A stretch of 64,000 bases of DNA, from contig PVUG01000011.1 in NCBI GenBank assembly GCA_003001975.1, positions 1-64,000 of the forward strand, given 5' to 3'. Made by a program: the position numbers and the translations under genes. A model generated the notes under the pieces. That model searched no databases. It was not told where the DNA came from and saw only the letters and a list, made by a program, of their open reading frames with translations. Shown here one piece after another: positions 33,824 to 43,145 of this stretch. The DNA is from Martelella mediterranea (lineage in GTDB: Bacteria > Pseudomonadota > Alphaproteobacteria > Rhizobiales > Rhizobiaceae). Position 1 is the first letter of the stretch; each line of letters begins with the position of its first letter.

Positions 33824-34479
33824 CGACCATGAAAGTTGCGATTATCGATTACGGCTCGGGCAATCTGCGCTCGGCCACCAAGGCCTTTGAACGGGCCGCG
33901 CGCGAAAGCGGCGCCGATGCCGAGATCATCCTGACCGACAAGGCGGAGATCGTGGCCGCCGCCGACCGGATCGTGCTGCCGGGGGTTGGCGCCTATGCAG
34001 ATTGCCGGGCGGGCCTCGATGCCGTGCCGGGCATGGTCGAGGCCATCCGTGAAGTGGCCGAGGAAAAGGCGCGCCCCTTCCTCGGTATCTGCGTCGGCAT
34101 GCAGCTGATGTCCGAGCGCGGCCTTGAAAAGACCGTCTCGGAAGGCTTCGGCTGGATTGCCGGCGACGTCACCGAAATCACGCCTGCCGATCCCGAGCTG
34201 AAGATCCCGCAGATCGGTTGGAACACGCTGACGCTCAACACGCCGCACCCGCTGTTTAACGGCATTGCGACCGGCGAGGACGGACTGCACGCCTATTTCG
34301 TGCATTCCTACCACCTCGCCGCCAAACGACCCGAACAGGTGATCGCCACCACCGATTACGGCGGCCCCGTCACCGCCTTCGTTGCCGAGGGCAACAAGGC
34401 CGGCAGCCAGTTCCACCCGGAAAAGAGCCAGACGCTCGGCCTGAAGCTGATCGCCAATTTTCTGACGTGGACGCCCTGA
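33820..34479 (+). CDS. hisH: Imidazole glycerol phosphate synthase, glutaminase subunit
   Basis: A 219-residue class I amidotransferase that feeds ammonia to His[16 protein letters not shown] opens the domain, [13 protein letters not shown] carries the nucleophilic Cys and oxyanion region, and HSYHL and SQFHPEKSQ hold the catalytic His and Glu. The ATG at 33820 overlaps the DUF2628 stop (ATGA); MKVAIIDYG three codons later is an alternative start and closer to E. coli HisH. Confidence 0.95.
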   Translation: MTTMKVAIIDYGSGNLRSATKAFERAARESGADAEIILTDKAEIVAAADRIVLPGVGAYADCRAGLDAVPGMVEAIREVAEEKARPFLGICVGMQLMSERGLEKTVSEGFGWIAGDVTEITPADPELKIPQIGWNTLTLNTPHPLFNGIATGEDGLHAYFVHSYHLAAKRPEQVIATTDYGGPVTAFVAEGNKAGSQFHPEKSQTLGLKLIANFLTWTP

Positions 34480-34513
34480 GCCTGCCCCTCCTCTATCGAA
34501 AGACTGAAGCCAG

Positions 34514-35242
34514 ATGATCCTTTTCCCCGCCATCGACCTGAAAGACGGCCAGTGCGTGCGCCTCAAGCTCGGCGACATGGAGCAGGCGACGATCTACAAT
34601 CCCAATCCCGCCGCTCAGGCCAAGGCCTTTGAAGACCAGGGCTTTACCCATCTGCATGTGGTGGATCTCAACGGCGCATTTGCCGGCGAAAGCGTCAACG
34701 GCGATGCGGTCGACGCGATCCTGAAGGCGACGAAAAACCCCGTTCAACTCGGCGGCGGCATCCGCTCGCTCGAACACATCGAAAACTGGCTGTCGAAGGG
34801 CCTTGCCCGCGTCATTCTCGGCACCGTTGCCGTGCGCGACCCGGAACTGGTCAAGGCCGCCTGCAAGGCGTTCCCCGGCAAGATCGCCGTCGGCATCGAC
34901 GCACGCGGCGGCAAGGTCGCCGTCGAAGGCTGGGCCGAAGCCTCCGAACTCGAGGTGGTCGAGCTTGCCAAGCGTTTCGAAGGCGCGGGCGTTGCCGCGA
35001 TCATCTACACCGATATCGACCGCGACGGCGTTTTGTCCGGCATCAACTGGGATTCGACCCTTTCGCTCGCCGCCGCCGTCAACATCCCGGTCATCGCCTC
35101 GGGCGGTCTCGCCGCGATGGACGATATCGCCCGCATGACCAGGCCCGACGCCCAGATTCTCGAAGGTGCAATCTCCGGCCGGGCGCTTTATGATGGCCGC
35201 ATCGATCCGGCCGAAGCGCTTCAGATGCTGAAAGGTCAATGA
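34514..35242 (+). CDS. hisA: Phosphoribosylformimino-5-aminoimidazole carboxamide ribotide isomerase
   Basis: A 242-residue TIM-barrel isomerase, fourth step of histidine synthesis. It starts [21 protein letters not shown] with the catalytic Asp in AIDLK. The phosphate loops VQLGGGIRS and [11 protein letters not shown] and the motif [12 protein letters not shown] are all present. It follows hisH by 34 bases. In most rhizobia hisF follows immediately, but here an oppositely oriented DUF3800 gene is between them. Confidence 0.96.
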   Translation: MILFPAIDLKDGQCVRLKLGDMEQATIYNPNPAAQAKAFEDQGFTHLHVVDLNGAFAGESVNGDAVDAILKATKNPVQLGGGIRSLEHIENWLSKGLARVILGTVAVRDPELVKAACKAFPGKIAVGIDARGGKVAVEGWAEASELEVVELAKRFEGAGVAAIIYTDIDRDGVLSGINWDSTLSLAAAVNIPVIASGGLAAMDDIARMTRPDAQILEGAISGRALYDGRIDPAEALQMLKGQ

Positions 35243-35392
35243 AACGAATCGGTTACGATGAATATCCCTAATACCTTGTTTTAAAGGTATGAATCTTGAA
35301 ATCAGGGGTGTTTCGCGCTATATATGGTTGAAGTGGATTGGGGTTTCTCGGTCGGCGTTAGGCTTCGGAGTATTCCGGGGCCTAAAGCTTTT
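35243..35392. other. AT-rich spacer between hisA and the DUF3800 gene
   Basis: A 150-base segment noticeably richer in A and T than the flanking his genes, including ACCTTGTTTTAAAGGT (35273-35288), an inverted repeat of seven bases a side that may form a hairpin after hisA. No ORF. Likely foreign DNA brought in with the DUF3800 gene. Confidence 0.45.
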
Positions 35393-36139
35393 TTATGGCC
35401 CATAAATGGTTGAAATCGCCTTGGACACGCCTTTGGGCTTCCTGAGTTTTTGAAATTTCGGTTCGATGATTGCAAATGCCTTGTTGGGCTGCCTGGGACG
35501 GAGATATTTGAGCCCGGTGGGACGCGCAGTCAGATCGGCAATCTGCAGACCGGTCGAATTTGCTCTCTTGTCCCCGAACACGATATTGAACCCGGGAAAT
35601 GACTGACGATAGCTGTTTTGTCCGTCGGCAATCCTCCTGAACTCCAGTTCGAGATCAATGTCCTCTTTATTCCCTCTTTTCTCGAACACGAAGAAATAGC
35701 GTTTCTCTTGAATTTGCCTCTGCCTGAGAAACCGGAAAATCTCTTCGACAAGAAATCTCAATGCCAGGGAATAGGGGTTTTCCTGAAGCAGTTCCGATTT
35801 CAGTTCACGCTTGTCGATCACGACACTGAATATTCTGAACCGGGCCGTCTGGACCGCATGCGACATGTCGGCGAGAAAAGCCGTGCGGGTATCAGCATTG
35901 GTCAGAATGGAAAACGGCCCGAACTGCTTTCGTATATCCCTTTCATGGAGTACGACCATGTCATGCCCGAAATGGCGGAACTTGACGGTTTGAAAGGTCG
36001 GGACAATTTTTCGGCAATAATCGGAAATTCGGAAGCCGCAGATATTCAGAACGAAAATTGGATACGCGGCGTCAACAGAGACCAGAGAGTGGTCTCCGCT
36101 CTCGTCCGCATAGAATATGTACTCGCCATTTTCGATCAT
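35393..36139 (-). CDS. DUF3800 protein inserted in the his operon
   Basis: A 248-residue protein starting [26 protein letters not shown] is the hallmark N-terminal motif of DUF3800, whose acidic residues suggest a metal-dependent RNase H-like fold; later motifs are [19 protein letters not shown] and [14 protein letters not shown] with the conserved Asp of the family. Biochemical function is unproven. Codon use and base composition are AT-richer than the neighbouring his genes, so it looks acquired. A TTG 12 codons upstream is possible but lacks a ribosome site. It is transcribed toward hisA and away from hisF. Confidence 0.82.
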   Translation of the reverse strand: MIENGEYIFYADESGDHSLVSVDAAYPIFVLNICGFRISDYCRKIVPTFQTVKFRHFGHDMVVLHERDIRKQFGPFSILTNADTRTAFLADMSHAVQTARFRIFSVVIDKRELKSELLQENPYSLALRFLVEEIFRFLRQRQIQEKRYFFVFEKRGNKEDIDLELEFRRIADGQNSYRQSFPGFNIVFGDKRANSTGLQIADLTARPTGLKYLRPRQPNKAFAIIEPKFQKLRKPKGVSKAISTIYGP

Positions 36140-36186
36140 GGGCTCTATTAAGCTATTGCAATTTCGAAACTGCAAGAGGTTCTGTT

Positions 36187-36969
36187 TTGACTCTCAAAGC
36201 CCGTGTCATCCCCTGTCTCGACGTCAAGGACGGCCGTGTCGTCAAGGGTGTGAACTTTGTCGATCTGATCGATGCCGGCGATCCGGTGGAGGCCGCGCGT
36301 GCCTATGACGCAGCCGGCGCCGATGAACTGTGCTTTCTCGATATCACCGCCACATCCGACAATCGCGAAACGATCTTCGACGTCGTCACCCGCACGGCGG
36401 AACATTGCTTCATGCCGCTGACGGTGGGCGGCGGGGTGCGCACGGTAGCCGATATCCGCAAGCTTCTGCTCTGCGGCGCCGACAAGGTGTCGATCAATTC
36501 GGCAGCGGTGAAGAACCCGGATTTCGTCGCGGAAGCCGCCGACAAGTTCGGCAATCAGTGCATCGTCGTCGCCATTGATGCCAAGCGGCGGGCCGAAGCC
36601 CCGAAGGATGGCGAAAGCGCCTGGGAAATCTACACCCATGGCGGCCGCCAGCCGACCGGGATCGACGCGGTCGAGTTCGCACGCAAGGTCGTTGCCCGCG
36701 GTGCTGGCGAGATCCTGCTGACCTCGATGGACCGCGACGGCACCAAGGCCGGTTTCGATCTGGAGCTGACGCGCGCAATCGCCGATGCCGTTTCGGTTCC
36801 CGTTATTGCCTCCGGCGGCGTCGGCAATCTCGATCACATGGTCGAGGGCATTCGCGACGGCCATGCAACGGCCGTGCTTGCCGCCTCGATCTTCCACTTT
36901 GGTACCTATTCCATCGGCGAGACAAAACAGTATATGGCTGATCACGGCATCGCCATGCGTCTCGACTGA
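36187..36969 (+). CDS. hisF: Imidazole glycerol phosphate synthase, cyclase subunit
   Basis: A 260-residue TIM-barrel cyclase that takes ammonia from His[22 protein letters not shown] includes the catalytic Asp; the second, [13 protein letters not shown], and the loops LTVGGGVRT and [11 protein letters not shown] bind the phosphates. The start is TTG at 36187, with AAGAGG seven bases upstream; no in-frame ATG gives an equally good N-terminus. It has been separated from hisA by the DUF3800 insertion, so it needs its own promoter or read-through. It is followed closely by hisE. Confidence 0.94.
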   Translation: MTLKARVIPCLDVKDGRVVKGVNFVDLIDAGDPVEAARAYDAAGADELCFLDITATSDNRETIFDVVTRTAEHCFMPLTVGGGVRTVADIRKLLLCGADKVSINSAAVKNPDFVAEAADKFGNQCIVVAIDAKRRAEAPKDGESAWEIYTHGGRQPTGIDAVEFARKVVARGAGEILLTSMDRDGTKAGFDLELTRAIADAVSVPVIASGGVGNLDHMVEGIRDGHATAVLAASIFHFGTYSIGETKQYMADHGIAMRLD

Positions 36970-36986
36970 GGCGGGGAGGGAAAAGC

Positions 36987-37310
36987 ATGTCCGAATTCAC
37001 ACTCGCCGATCTCGAGGCGATCGTCGCCAGCCGTGCCACGGCCTCGCCGGAGGAAAGCTGGACGGCGAAACTCGTCGCAAAAGGCCAGCGCAAGGCCGCC
37101 AAGAAGCTGGGCGAGGAAGCGGTCGAGACCGTGATTGCCGCGATTGCCGAGGACCGCGAAAACCTGACCGGCGAGACCGCCGATCTTCTCTATCACCTGC
37201 TTGTGGTACTGAAGATCGCCGATATTCCGCTTTCCGATGTCATGGATGAGCTGGCACGGCGCACCGGCCAGTCCGGTCTTGCCGAAAAGGCCGGGCGCGC
37301 GCCTTCATGA
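36987..37310 (+). CDS. hisE: Phosphoribosyl-ATP pyrophosphatase
   Basis: A 107-residue protein, the second step of histidine synthesis, encoded separately from hisI as is common in alphaproteobacteria. [29 protein letters not shown] is the MazG-like helical signature (EExxE motif), followed by [19 protein letters not shown] precedes the ATG. The stop overlaps the start of coaA by four bases. Confidence 0.94.
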   Translation: MSEFTLADLEAIVASRATASPEESWTAKLVAKGQRKAAKKLGEEAVETVIAAIAEDRENLTGETADLLYHLLVVLKIADIPLSDVMDELARRTGQSGLAEKAGRAPS

Positions 37311-38305
37311 TTCCTGAATTCCACGACACATTTCTCGAGGTGAATGCGGGCGAGGCGCTGGCCGACCCGGTTTCGCCCTATCGCTTCTTCTCGGCGGAAG
37401 AATGGTCGCGCTTTCGCGCCGATACGCCGCTGACGCTGACGGCGGAAGAAGTGCGCAAGCTGCGTTCGCTCAACGACCCGATCGAACTGGAGGAGGTGCG
37501 CCGCATCTACCTCTCGCTGTCGCGACTTTTGTCCACCCATGTGGAAAGCTCGCAGATGCTGTTTCGCCAGCGCAGCCGGTTCTTGAGCTTCGGCGAGCAG
37601 GACAGCAAGACGCCTTTCATCATCGGCGTTGCAGGCCCCGTGGCCGTCGGCAAGTCCACCACCGCGCGCCTGCTGAAACAATTGCTCGCCCGCTGGCCTT
37701 CAAGCCCCAAGGTCGATCTCGTCACCTCCGACGGCTTCCTGTTTCCCAATGCCGTTCTGGAGATGGAAGGGCTGATGCGCCGCAAGGGCTTTCCCGAAAG
37801 CTTCGACACGGCGGCAATTCTCAGGTTTCTCTCCGCGATCAAGGCTGGCATGCCGAATGTGAAGGCGCCGCTTTATTCGCATCTGAGCTACGATGTGATG
37901 CCGGACAATTTCACCACCGTCGACCGGCCCGATATCCTGATCTTCGAGGGCATCAACGTGCTGCAGGCACGCAGCCTGCCCGCCGGCGGGCGCATGGTGC
38001 CGATGGTCTCCGATTTCTTCGACTTCTCGATCTATATCGACGCCGATATCTCGCTGATCCACCACTGGTATATCGAGCGCTTCAAGAAACTGCGCAACAC
38101 CGCCTTTCAGGACCCGGCCTCCTATTTCCACCGCTATGCGCAGCTTTCGGAAAAGGACGCGCTGTCGACGGCGGAGGATTTGTGGAACAATATCAACCTC
38201 AAAAACCTCGAGGATAATATCCTCCCCACCCGCCCCCGCGCCGACCTGATCCTGCGCAAGGGCCAGGATCATCTGGTGGAAACGGTGGCGCTGAGGAAAT
38301 TGTGA
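37307..38305 (+). CDS. coaA: Pantothenate kinase (type I)
   Basis: A 332-residue enzyme that phosphorylates pantothenate at the start of CoA synthesis. [18 protein letters not shown] is the P-loop (about residues 105-122). [29 protein letters not shown] and IFEGINVLQ, plus the C-terminal region, match the CoaA family. Its ATG overlaps hisE (ATGA), so the two are translationally coupled, an arrangement typical of rhizobia. Confidence 0.95.
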   Translation: MIPEFHDTFLEVNAGEALADPVSPYRFFSAEEWSRFRADTPLTLTAEEVRKLRSLNDPIELEEVRRIYLSLSRLLSTHVESSQMLFRQRSRFLSFGEQDSKTPFIIGVAGPVAVGKSTTARLLKQLLARWPSSPKVDLVTSDGFLFPNAVLEMEGLMRRKGFPESFDTAAILRFLSAIKAGMPNVKAPLYSHLSYDVMPDNFTTVDRPDILIFEGINVLQARSLPAGGRMVPMVSDFFDFSIYIDADISLIHHWYIERFKKLRNTAFQDPASYFHRYAQLSEKDALSTAEDLWNNINLKNLEDNILPTRPRADLILRKGQDHLVETVALRKL

Positions 38306-38379
38306 GCGCGATTGCGCCGGAATGTGGGACAGAGCCTCTTTGAGGGCTGCGCCTGCTGGTCAATGCCCATCCCTTTTGC

Positions 38380-38529
38380 GTCACCCTCGGGCTTGACCCG
38401 AGGGTCCAATCACCTCTGTCGCGAGAAGCGTCAATGGTCCTTGCGGCGCGTATCGTAATGGCTGAAGACCACAGCCAGTGCCAGTCTTGCGGAAAGAGCC
38501 TGGATCCTCGGGTCAAGCCCGAGGATGAC
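38380..38529. repeat. RIME-like palindromic intergenic element, copy 3
   Basis: Left arm ACCCTCGGG / CCCGAGGGT (38383-38405) and right arm ATCCTCGGG / CCCGAGGAT (38504-38526). Each is a perfect 9-bp hairpin; the two arms are also close to reverse complements of each other. The unit is bounded by GTCAC and ATGAC. It fills the coaA-alkB convergent spacer and could act as a terminator for both. Confidence 0.65.
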
Positions 38530-38530
38530 G

Positions 38531-39163
38531 CTACAGAGATGGAGAACTTACCCGCCGCATCGTCAGATTGATCCGTCCGCCATTCTTCAAAAGCGTCGAG
38601 GTGCCGGGATAGGTGCGGGTCACGCCGTGATAGGCAAGCCGGCTTTTGCCGGCAAGCAGCACGATATCGCCGCTTGCCAGTTTCAGCGACACGGCCTTGT
38701 CCTTTCGGTCTGTGCCGCCGACACGGAAAAGGCAGGTATCGCCGAGCGAGATCGAGAGCACGGGGGCTGAAAAATCGGCCTCGTCGCTGTCCTGATGCAT
38801 GCCCATTTTCGCGGTATCGTCATAGAAATTGATCAGGCAGGCTTCCGGCGGTTCGCGATAGCCGGCAAGGTCGCGCCAGAGTGCCATCAGCCGTTCGGGC
38901 ATTGGCGGCCACGGCCTGCCGGTAACCGGGTGGGTCGCCTGATAGCGATAGCCGCGTTCCTTGTCGGTAACCCAGCCGAGCGGCCCGCAATTGGTCATGC
39001 GCACGGACATCGGCTTTCCCGTGCGCGGCATGGCCGGCACGTAAAGCGGGGCCTCGGCCACCACGGTACGGATGTCTTCGACCAGCGCCGCCTGTGCAGC
39101 GCGGTCGAGATAGTCCGGCAGATAGCGAAAGCCTTCGGGCAGGCCAGGTTTGTCAGCGCTCAT
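38531..39163 (-). CDS. alkB: Alpha-ketoglutarate-dependent dioxygenase AlkB
   Basis: A 210-residue Fe(II)/2-oxoglutarate enzyme that removes methyl groups from 1-methyladenine and 3-methylcytosine. Metal ligands are His123 and Asp125 (MHQDSDE) and His179 (AYHGV); Arg197 and Arg203 (GGRINLTMR) bind the cosubstrate. PWPPMP and LINFYDDTAKMGMHQ match E. coli AlkB. It lies 3 bases downstream of arfB on the same strand, so the two are probably co-transcribed. Its stop is next to a RIME-like repeat. Confidence 0.94.
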   Translation of the reverse strand: MSADKPGLPEGFRYLPDYLDRAAQAALVEDIRTVVAEAPLYVPAMPRTGKPMSVRMTNCGPLGWVTDKERGYRYQATHPVTGRPWPPMPERLMALWRDLAGYREPPEACLINFYDDTAKMGMHQDSDEADFSAPVLSISLGDTCLFRVGGTDRKDKAVSLKLASGDIVLLAGKSRLAYHGVTRTYPGTSTLLKNGGRINLTMRRVSSPSL

Positions 39164-39166
39164 GGC

Positions 39167-39604
39167 TCACTCGTCCGACGCGGGCTTGCCGCGCATCTTC
39201 TTGATGGTCGACCGGCCGGCCTTTGCCTTCAGCCGCCGTTCGATGGAGCCGCGCGTCGGCCTTGTCTTGCGCCGTTTCGGCGGCGGCGGGGCGGCAGCGG
39301 CCAGGATCAGTTCCTTCAGCCGCTCGCGTGCCGCCTCGCGGTTGCGCTCCTGGCTGCGGTGGGCATTGGCCTCGATCATCAGGACGCCCTCCTTGGAGAC
39401 CTTGCGGCCGCCAAGGCGCATGGCGTTGCGCTTCACCCGCTCCGGCAGGGAGGGCGAGGCGGCAAGGGGAAAGAACAGCTGAACGCCGGTCGCCACCTTG
39501 TTGACATTCTGCCCGCCGGGCCCGCCGGACAGCACGAACTGCTCGGTCAGTTCCCAGCCGAGAATGGTGATACGGTCGTTGATGATGAGGTCACGCGATG
39601 CCAT
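39167..39604 (-). CDS. arfB: Alternative ribosome-rescue factor B (peptidyl-tRNA hydrolase)
   Basis: A 145-residue protein beginning MASRDLIINDRITILGWEL. LSGGPGGQNVNK has the GGQ motif shared with class I release factors, and the C-terminal tail is strongly basic (KRRKTRPTRGSIERRLKAK), as needed to enter the empty mRNA channel. Length fits E. coli ArfB. The start at 39604 is chosen by homology; an upstream frame extends further but lacks a ribosome site. Operon with alkB. Confidence 0.93.
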   Translation of the reverse strand: MASRDLIINDRITILGWELTEQFVLSGGPGGQNVNKVATGVQLFFPLAASPSLPERVKRNAMRLGGRKVSKEGVLMIEANAHRSQERNREAARERLKELILAAAAPPPPKRRKTRPTRGSIERRLKAKAGRSTIKKMRGKPASDE

Positions 39605-39843
39605 GGCTGGCGTTATCTCACGCCGCCCCCTGCCCTTCAAGGCCGCACGCTTGACGTGGACGGAAAAGCGGCCTACTGAGCCGTTACGGCAAGGGACGCC
39701 GGCCGCCCGCGGGTTTTTGAGAAACCCATGGTGAAGTTCCCCTTGAACCGATGAGCGATGTTTTGAAAACCTTGCGCATTCGCGGTTTTGGCAATGCGGG
39801 CACCGAAACACCTGACAGGCGAATGCGAAGGAAAGACTTCGCC

Positions 39844-40293
39844 ATGCCCCATTTATCCAATGCACCCCTGCCATCGCTTGAGGCCGTCAAGGATCAGGCC
39901 AAACGCCTGCGTGCCCATCTTGGCCGCGAGGGTGAGGCGATCACCCATTCGCGCGCGCTGGAACTCATTGCCGCGCAATACGGCTTTCGGGACTGGAACA
40001 CGCTGCACGCCAAAATCGGCAACCGCCCGCCGCTTAATCCGTGGCTGCTCGGTTCGCGCGTTTCGGGAACCTATCTCGGCCACGCCTTCAACGCCGAAAT
40101 CATTTCGGTGAAGGCATTTTCAAACAAGCCCGGGCATTATCGCCTGACGCTGAAATTCGATGACGCCGTCGATGTCGTGACCTTCGACAGTTTTTCGGCC
40201 TTCAGGCGGCGCATCAACTGCACGGTTGACGAGACCGGCCGGTCACCGGCGAAAACCTCCGACGGCAGGCCGCATGTGGAACTTGCGTGGTAG
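39844..40293 (+). CDS. Glyoxalase-superfamily protein (Glyoxalase_8-like)
   Basis: A 149-residue protein starting MPHLSNAPLPSLEAVKDQAK. PSLEAVKDQAKRLRAHLGREGEAITHSRALELIAAQYGFRDWNTLHAKI matches the small Glyoxalase-8-type family of unknown reaction; the second half (GSRVSGTYLGHAFNAEIISVK, then LTLKFDDAVDVVTFDSFSAFRR) looks like a beta-rich domain. AAGGAAAG precedes the ATG; the longer upstream frame is not supported. No metal-binding triad of glyoxalase I is evident. Confidence 0.78.
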   Translation: MPHLSNAPLPSLEAVKDQAKRLRAHLGREGEAITHSRALELIAAQYGFRDWNTLHAKIGNRPPLNPWLLGSRVSGTYLGHAFNAEIISVKAFSNKPGHYRLTLKFDDAVDVVTFDSFSAFRRRINCTVDETGRSPAKTSDGRPHVELAW

Positions 40294-40380
40294 AGCCCGC
40301 CATTCCACACACGAAAAAACGGAAATGCCCGGCGCCAGACGGCAACCGGGCATTTCACACGCTCCTCCTGCGTATGGTTT

Positions 40381-41988
40381 TCAGGCTGCCGCCATCATTT
40401 TCGGCGATGCAGCCTTCACGCCAGCGTCCACATGGGCTTCAAACTTGGCGAAATTGTTGACGAACATGTCCACCAGTCTCGCCGCCTGCGCGTCATAGGC
40501 GGCGGGGTCGCTCCAGGTGCCGCGCGGGTTCAGGATGGCAGCGTCGACGCCTGGAATTTCAACCGGCACCTCGAAACCGAAATTCGGATCCGTCCGGAAT
40601 GTTGCGCCGGAAAGCCTGCCGGCCAGCGCCTCGGCCAGCATGGCGCGGGTCTGGCGGATCGGCATGCGGCTGCCTGCGCCATAGGCGCCGCCGGTCCAGC
40701 CGGTATTGACCAGCCAGCACTGTACCCCGTGCTTTGCAATCAGCGATTTCAGCAGATTGCCGTATTCAGCCGGATGACGCGGCATGAACGGAGCGCCGAA
40801 GCATGTCGAAAACGTCGCCTCCGGCTCGGTCACGCCCTTTTCCGTGCCGGCCACCTTGGCGGTGTAGCCGGACAGGAAGTGATACATCGCCTGTTCGGGC
40901 GTCAACTTCGCGATCGGCGGCAGAACGCCGAAGGCGTCGGCCGTCAGCATGATGATCGTCTTCGGGTGCGGGGCAAGCCCGGTGCGCGAGGCGTTGGGAA
41001 TATAATCCAGCGGATAGGCGCAGCGGGTGTTTTCCGTCAGCGACCCGTCATCGAAATCCGGCACCCGGTTCTCGTCGAGCACGACGTTCTCCAGAACCGT
41101 GCCGAAACGCTTGGTGGTGGCGTAGATTTCCGGCTCGGCTTCGGCGGAAAGCCGGATGGTCTTGGCGTAGCAGCCGCCCTCGAAATTGAACAGGCCGTTT
41201 TCGCCCCAGCCATGCTCGTCGTCGCCGATCAGCGTGCGCGAGGGATCGGCGGAAAGCGTGGTCTTGCCGGTGCCCGAAAGGCCGAAGAACACCGCCGCGT
41301 CATCCGCCGCGCCGACATTGGCCGAGCAGTGCATCGGCATTACGCCGCGGGTGGGCAGAAGATAGTTGAGCGCGGTGAACACCGACTTCTTCATTTCACC
41401 CGCATAGGATGTACCGCCGATCAGCACCAGGCCATTCTCCAGGTCGCAGGCAATCACCGTTTCCGTGCGGCAGCCATAGCGCTTGGGATCCGCCGCGAAT
41501 GTGGGCAGGTTGATGATGGTGAGCTTCGCCTCGAACGTTTCGAGATTGTCGCGCTCGGGACGGATCAGCAGGTTGCGGATGAACTGGGCATGCCAGGCAT
41601 ATTCGGTGATCACCCGTGTGGGCAGGCGGTTTTCGGCGTCGGCGCCGCCGATCAGGTCCTGCACGAACAGCTCCTTGCCGCGCGCATGGTCCAGCATGTC
41701 GGCCTTCAACAGTTCGAAATGCTCCGGCGACATCGGCTTGTTGTTATCCCACCAGATCTGGTCCCGCGTGCTGTCGTCACAGACGATGAACTTGTCCTTG
41801 GCAGAACGCCCTGTGTGCTGGCCGGTGAGCGCGCGCAGCGCACCGTCTGCCGTCAGGACCGCTTCGCTGCGGCGAAGCGATTCCTCGCACAGTTCCGGCG
41901 GCATCAGATTGTAGTAAATGCCCGCCAGATCCTTCAGACCCGTATTTTCAACCGGAAAACGACGATTGTAGATTCCATGCTCCACCAT
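40381..41988 (-). CDS. pckA: Phosphoenolpyruvate carboxykinase (ATP)
   Basis: A 535-residue gluconeogenic enzyme converting oxaloacetate and ATP to phosphoenolpyruvate. [16 protein letters not shown] is the kinase-1a loop, [22 protein letters not shown] the kinase-2 and metal region, and [22 protein letters not shown] carries the active-site Lys and Arg environment. GGAGAGG lies upstream of the ATG at 41988, which is preferred over an earlier in-frame ATG at 42009. It is divergent from chvI; a shared 336-base AT-rich spacer carries both promoters. Confidence 0.96.
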   Translation of the reverse strand: MVEHGIYNRRFPVENTGLKDLAGIYYNLMPPELCEESLRRSEAVLTADGALRALTGQHTGRSAKDKFIVCDDSTRDQIWWDNNKPMSPEHFELLKADMLDHARGKELFVQDLIGGADAENRLPTRVITEYAWHAQFIRNLLIRPERDNLETFEAKLTIINLPTFAADPKRYGCRTETVIACDLENGLVLIGGTSYAGEMKKSVFTALNYLLPTRGVMPMHCSANVGAADDAAVFFGLSGTGKTTLSADPSRTLIGDDEHGWGENGLFNFEGGCYAKTIRLSAEAEPEIYATTKRFGTVLENVVLDENRVPDFDDGSLTENTRCAYPLDYIPNASRTGLAPHPKTIIMLTADAFGVLPPIAKLTPEQAMYHFLSGYTAKVAGTEKGVTEPEATFSTCFGAPFMPRHPAEYGNLLKSLIAKHGVQCWLVNTGWTGGAYGAGSRMPIRQTRAMLAEALAGRLSGATFRTDPNFGFEVPVEIPGVDAAILNPRGTWSDPAAYDAQAARLVDMFVNNFAKFEAHVDAGVKAASPKMMAAA

Positions 41989-42324
41989 GCGAAATGCCTC
42001 TCCAAACAAAATCTAATTTTTTAAAAACATATTAAATTTGTTCGCATCCGACAACAGGAAATCTGACAAAATATAATAATATCATGCATTTAATCGATTA
42101 AAGAAAATTATCATTTTGCATGTTTTCCGGATTCTAAAGGATTCTCAGGCTGTTAACCGGATCTGGCAGCGGCACCTGAAATTCGATTTGATTCAATTGA
42201 ACGCCCGCTTTGGTTGATCTTGCCACAATTTGTTCCAGTTTTTTTCCAACAAATGCTAGAAATCGCGAGACGGAGAACAATCTTGCCGTCCAAAGACCAT
42301 AAAACTGCAGTCAGGGAGCCCCAA
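41989..42324. other. Divergent promoter region between pckA and chvI
   Basis: A 336-base spacer, AT-rich between 42010 and 42115 and again near 42230. No ORF was supported. It should hold both promoters. In rhizobia pckA and chvI are both tied to growth on organic acids and envelope or acid stress, but no ChvI box could be assigned by eye. Confidence 0.5.
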
Positions 42325-43044
42325 ATGCAGACAATCGCGCTCGTGGATGACGACCGGAACATTCTGACCTCGGTGTCGATTGCGCTGGAATCCGAAGGTT
42401 ATCGCGTCGATACCTATACCGATGGCGCCACGGCCCTGACCGGGCTGCAGGCCAATCCGCCGCAGCTGGCCATCTTCGACATCAAAATGCCGCGCATGGA
42501 CGGGATGGAGCTTTTGCGCCGCCTGCGCCAGAAATCGGACATTCCGGTGATCTTCCTGACCTCGAAGGACGAGGAAATCGATGAGCTCTTCGGCCTCAAG
42601 ATGGGCGCCGACGATTTCATCACCAAGCCGTTTTCCCAGCGGCTTCTGGTGGAGCGCGTGCGCGCCGTGCTGCGCCGCGTTGCCGCCCGCGAGGCTGCCA
42701 TTGCAGGCGGCGGCAAACCCGCCGAGGGCGAGGCCAACCGGCCGCTGGAACGCGGGCCGCTGGTGATGGACCGCGAACGCCACACCTGCACCTGGAAGGG
42801 CGACCCGGTGACGCTGACAGTCACGGAATTCCTGATCCTGCATTCGCTGGCCCAGCGCCCCGGCGTGGTCAAGAGCCGCGATGCGCTGATGGATGCGGCC
42901 TATGACGATCAGGTCTATGTCGACGACCGCACGATCGACAGCCACATCAAGCGCCTGCGCAAGAAATTCAAGCTGGTTGACACCGATTTCGATATGATCG
43001 AAACCCTTTACGGCGTCGGCTATCGTTTCCGCGAAGCGGCCTGA
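42325..43044 (+). CDS. chvI: ChvI-type response regulator
   Basis: A 239-residue OmpR-family regulator starting [20 protein letters not shown]. The phosphoacceptor is Asp52 ([11 protein letters not shown]) and Lys101 is the signalling lysine; the C-terminal winged helix ends [19 protein letters not shown] precedes the ATG. In Rhizobiaceae the ChvG/ChvI pair (ExoS/ChvI) controls succinoglycan, acid tolerance, virulence and cell envelope. The adjacent chvG is 101 bases downstream. Confidence 0.95.
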   Translation: MQTIALVDDDRNILTSVSIALESEGYRVDTYTDGATALTGLQANPPQLAIFDIKMPRMDGMELLRRLRQKSDIPVIFLTSKDEEIDELFGLKMGADDFITKPFSQRLLVERVRAVLRRVAAREAAIAGGGKPAEGEANRPLERGPLVMDRERHTCTWKGDPVTLTVTEFLILHSLAQRPGVVKSRDALMDAAYDDQVYVDDRTIDSHIKRLRKKFKLVDTDFDMIETLYGVGYRFREAA

Positions 43045-43145
43045 CGAGGGGCCGTGGCACCGGAAGCGTGATGCGTGCGACCACACTCAGAACGCATTCG
43101 CGGGCTTCATAGAGGCTTGAACAGCCACCGCAGGCAGGGCGAAGA

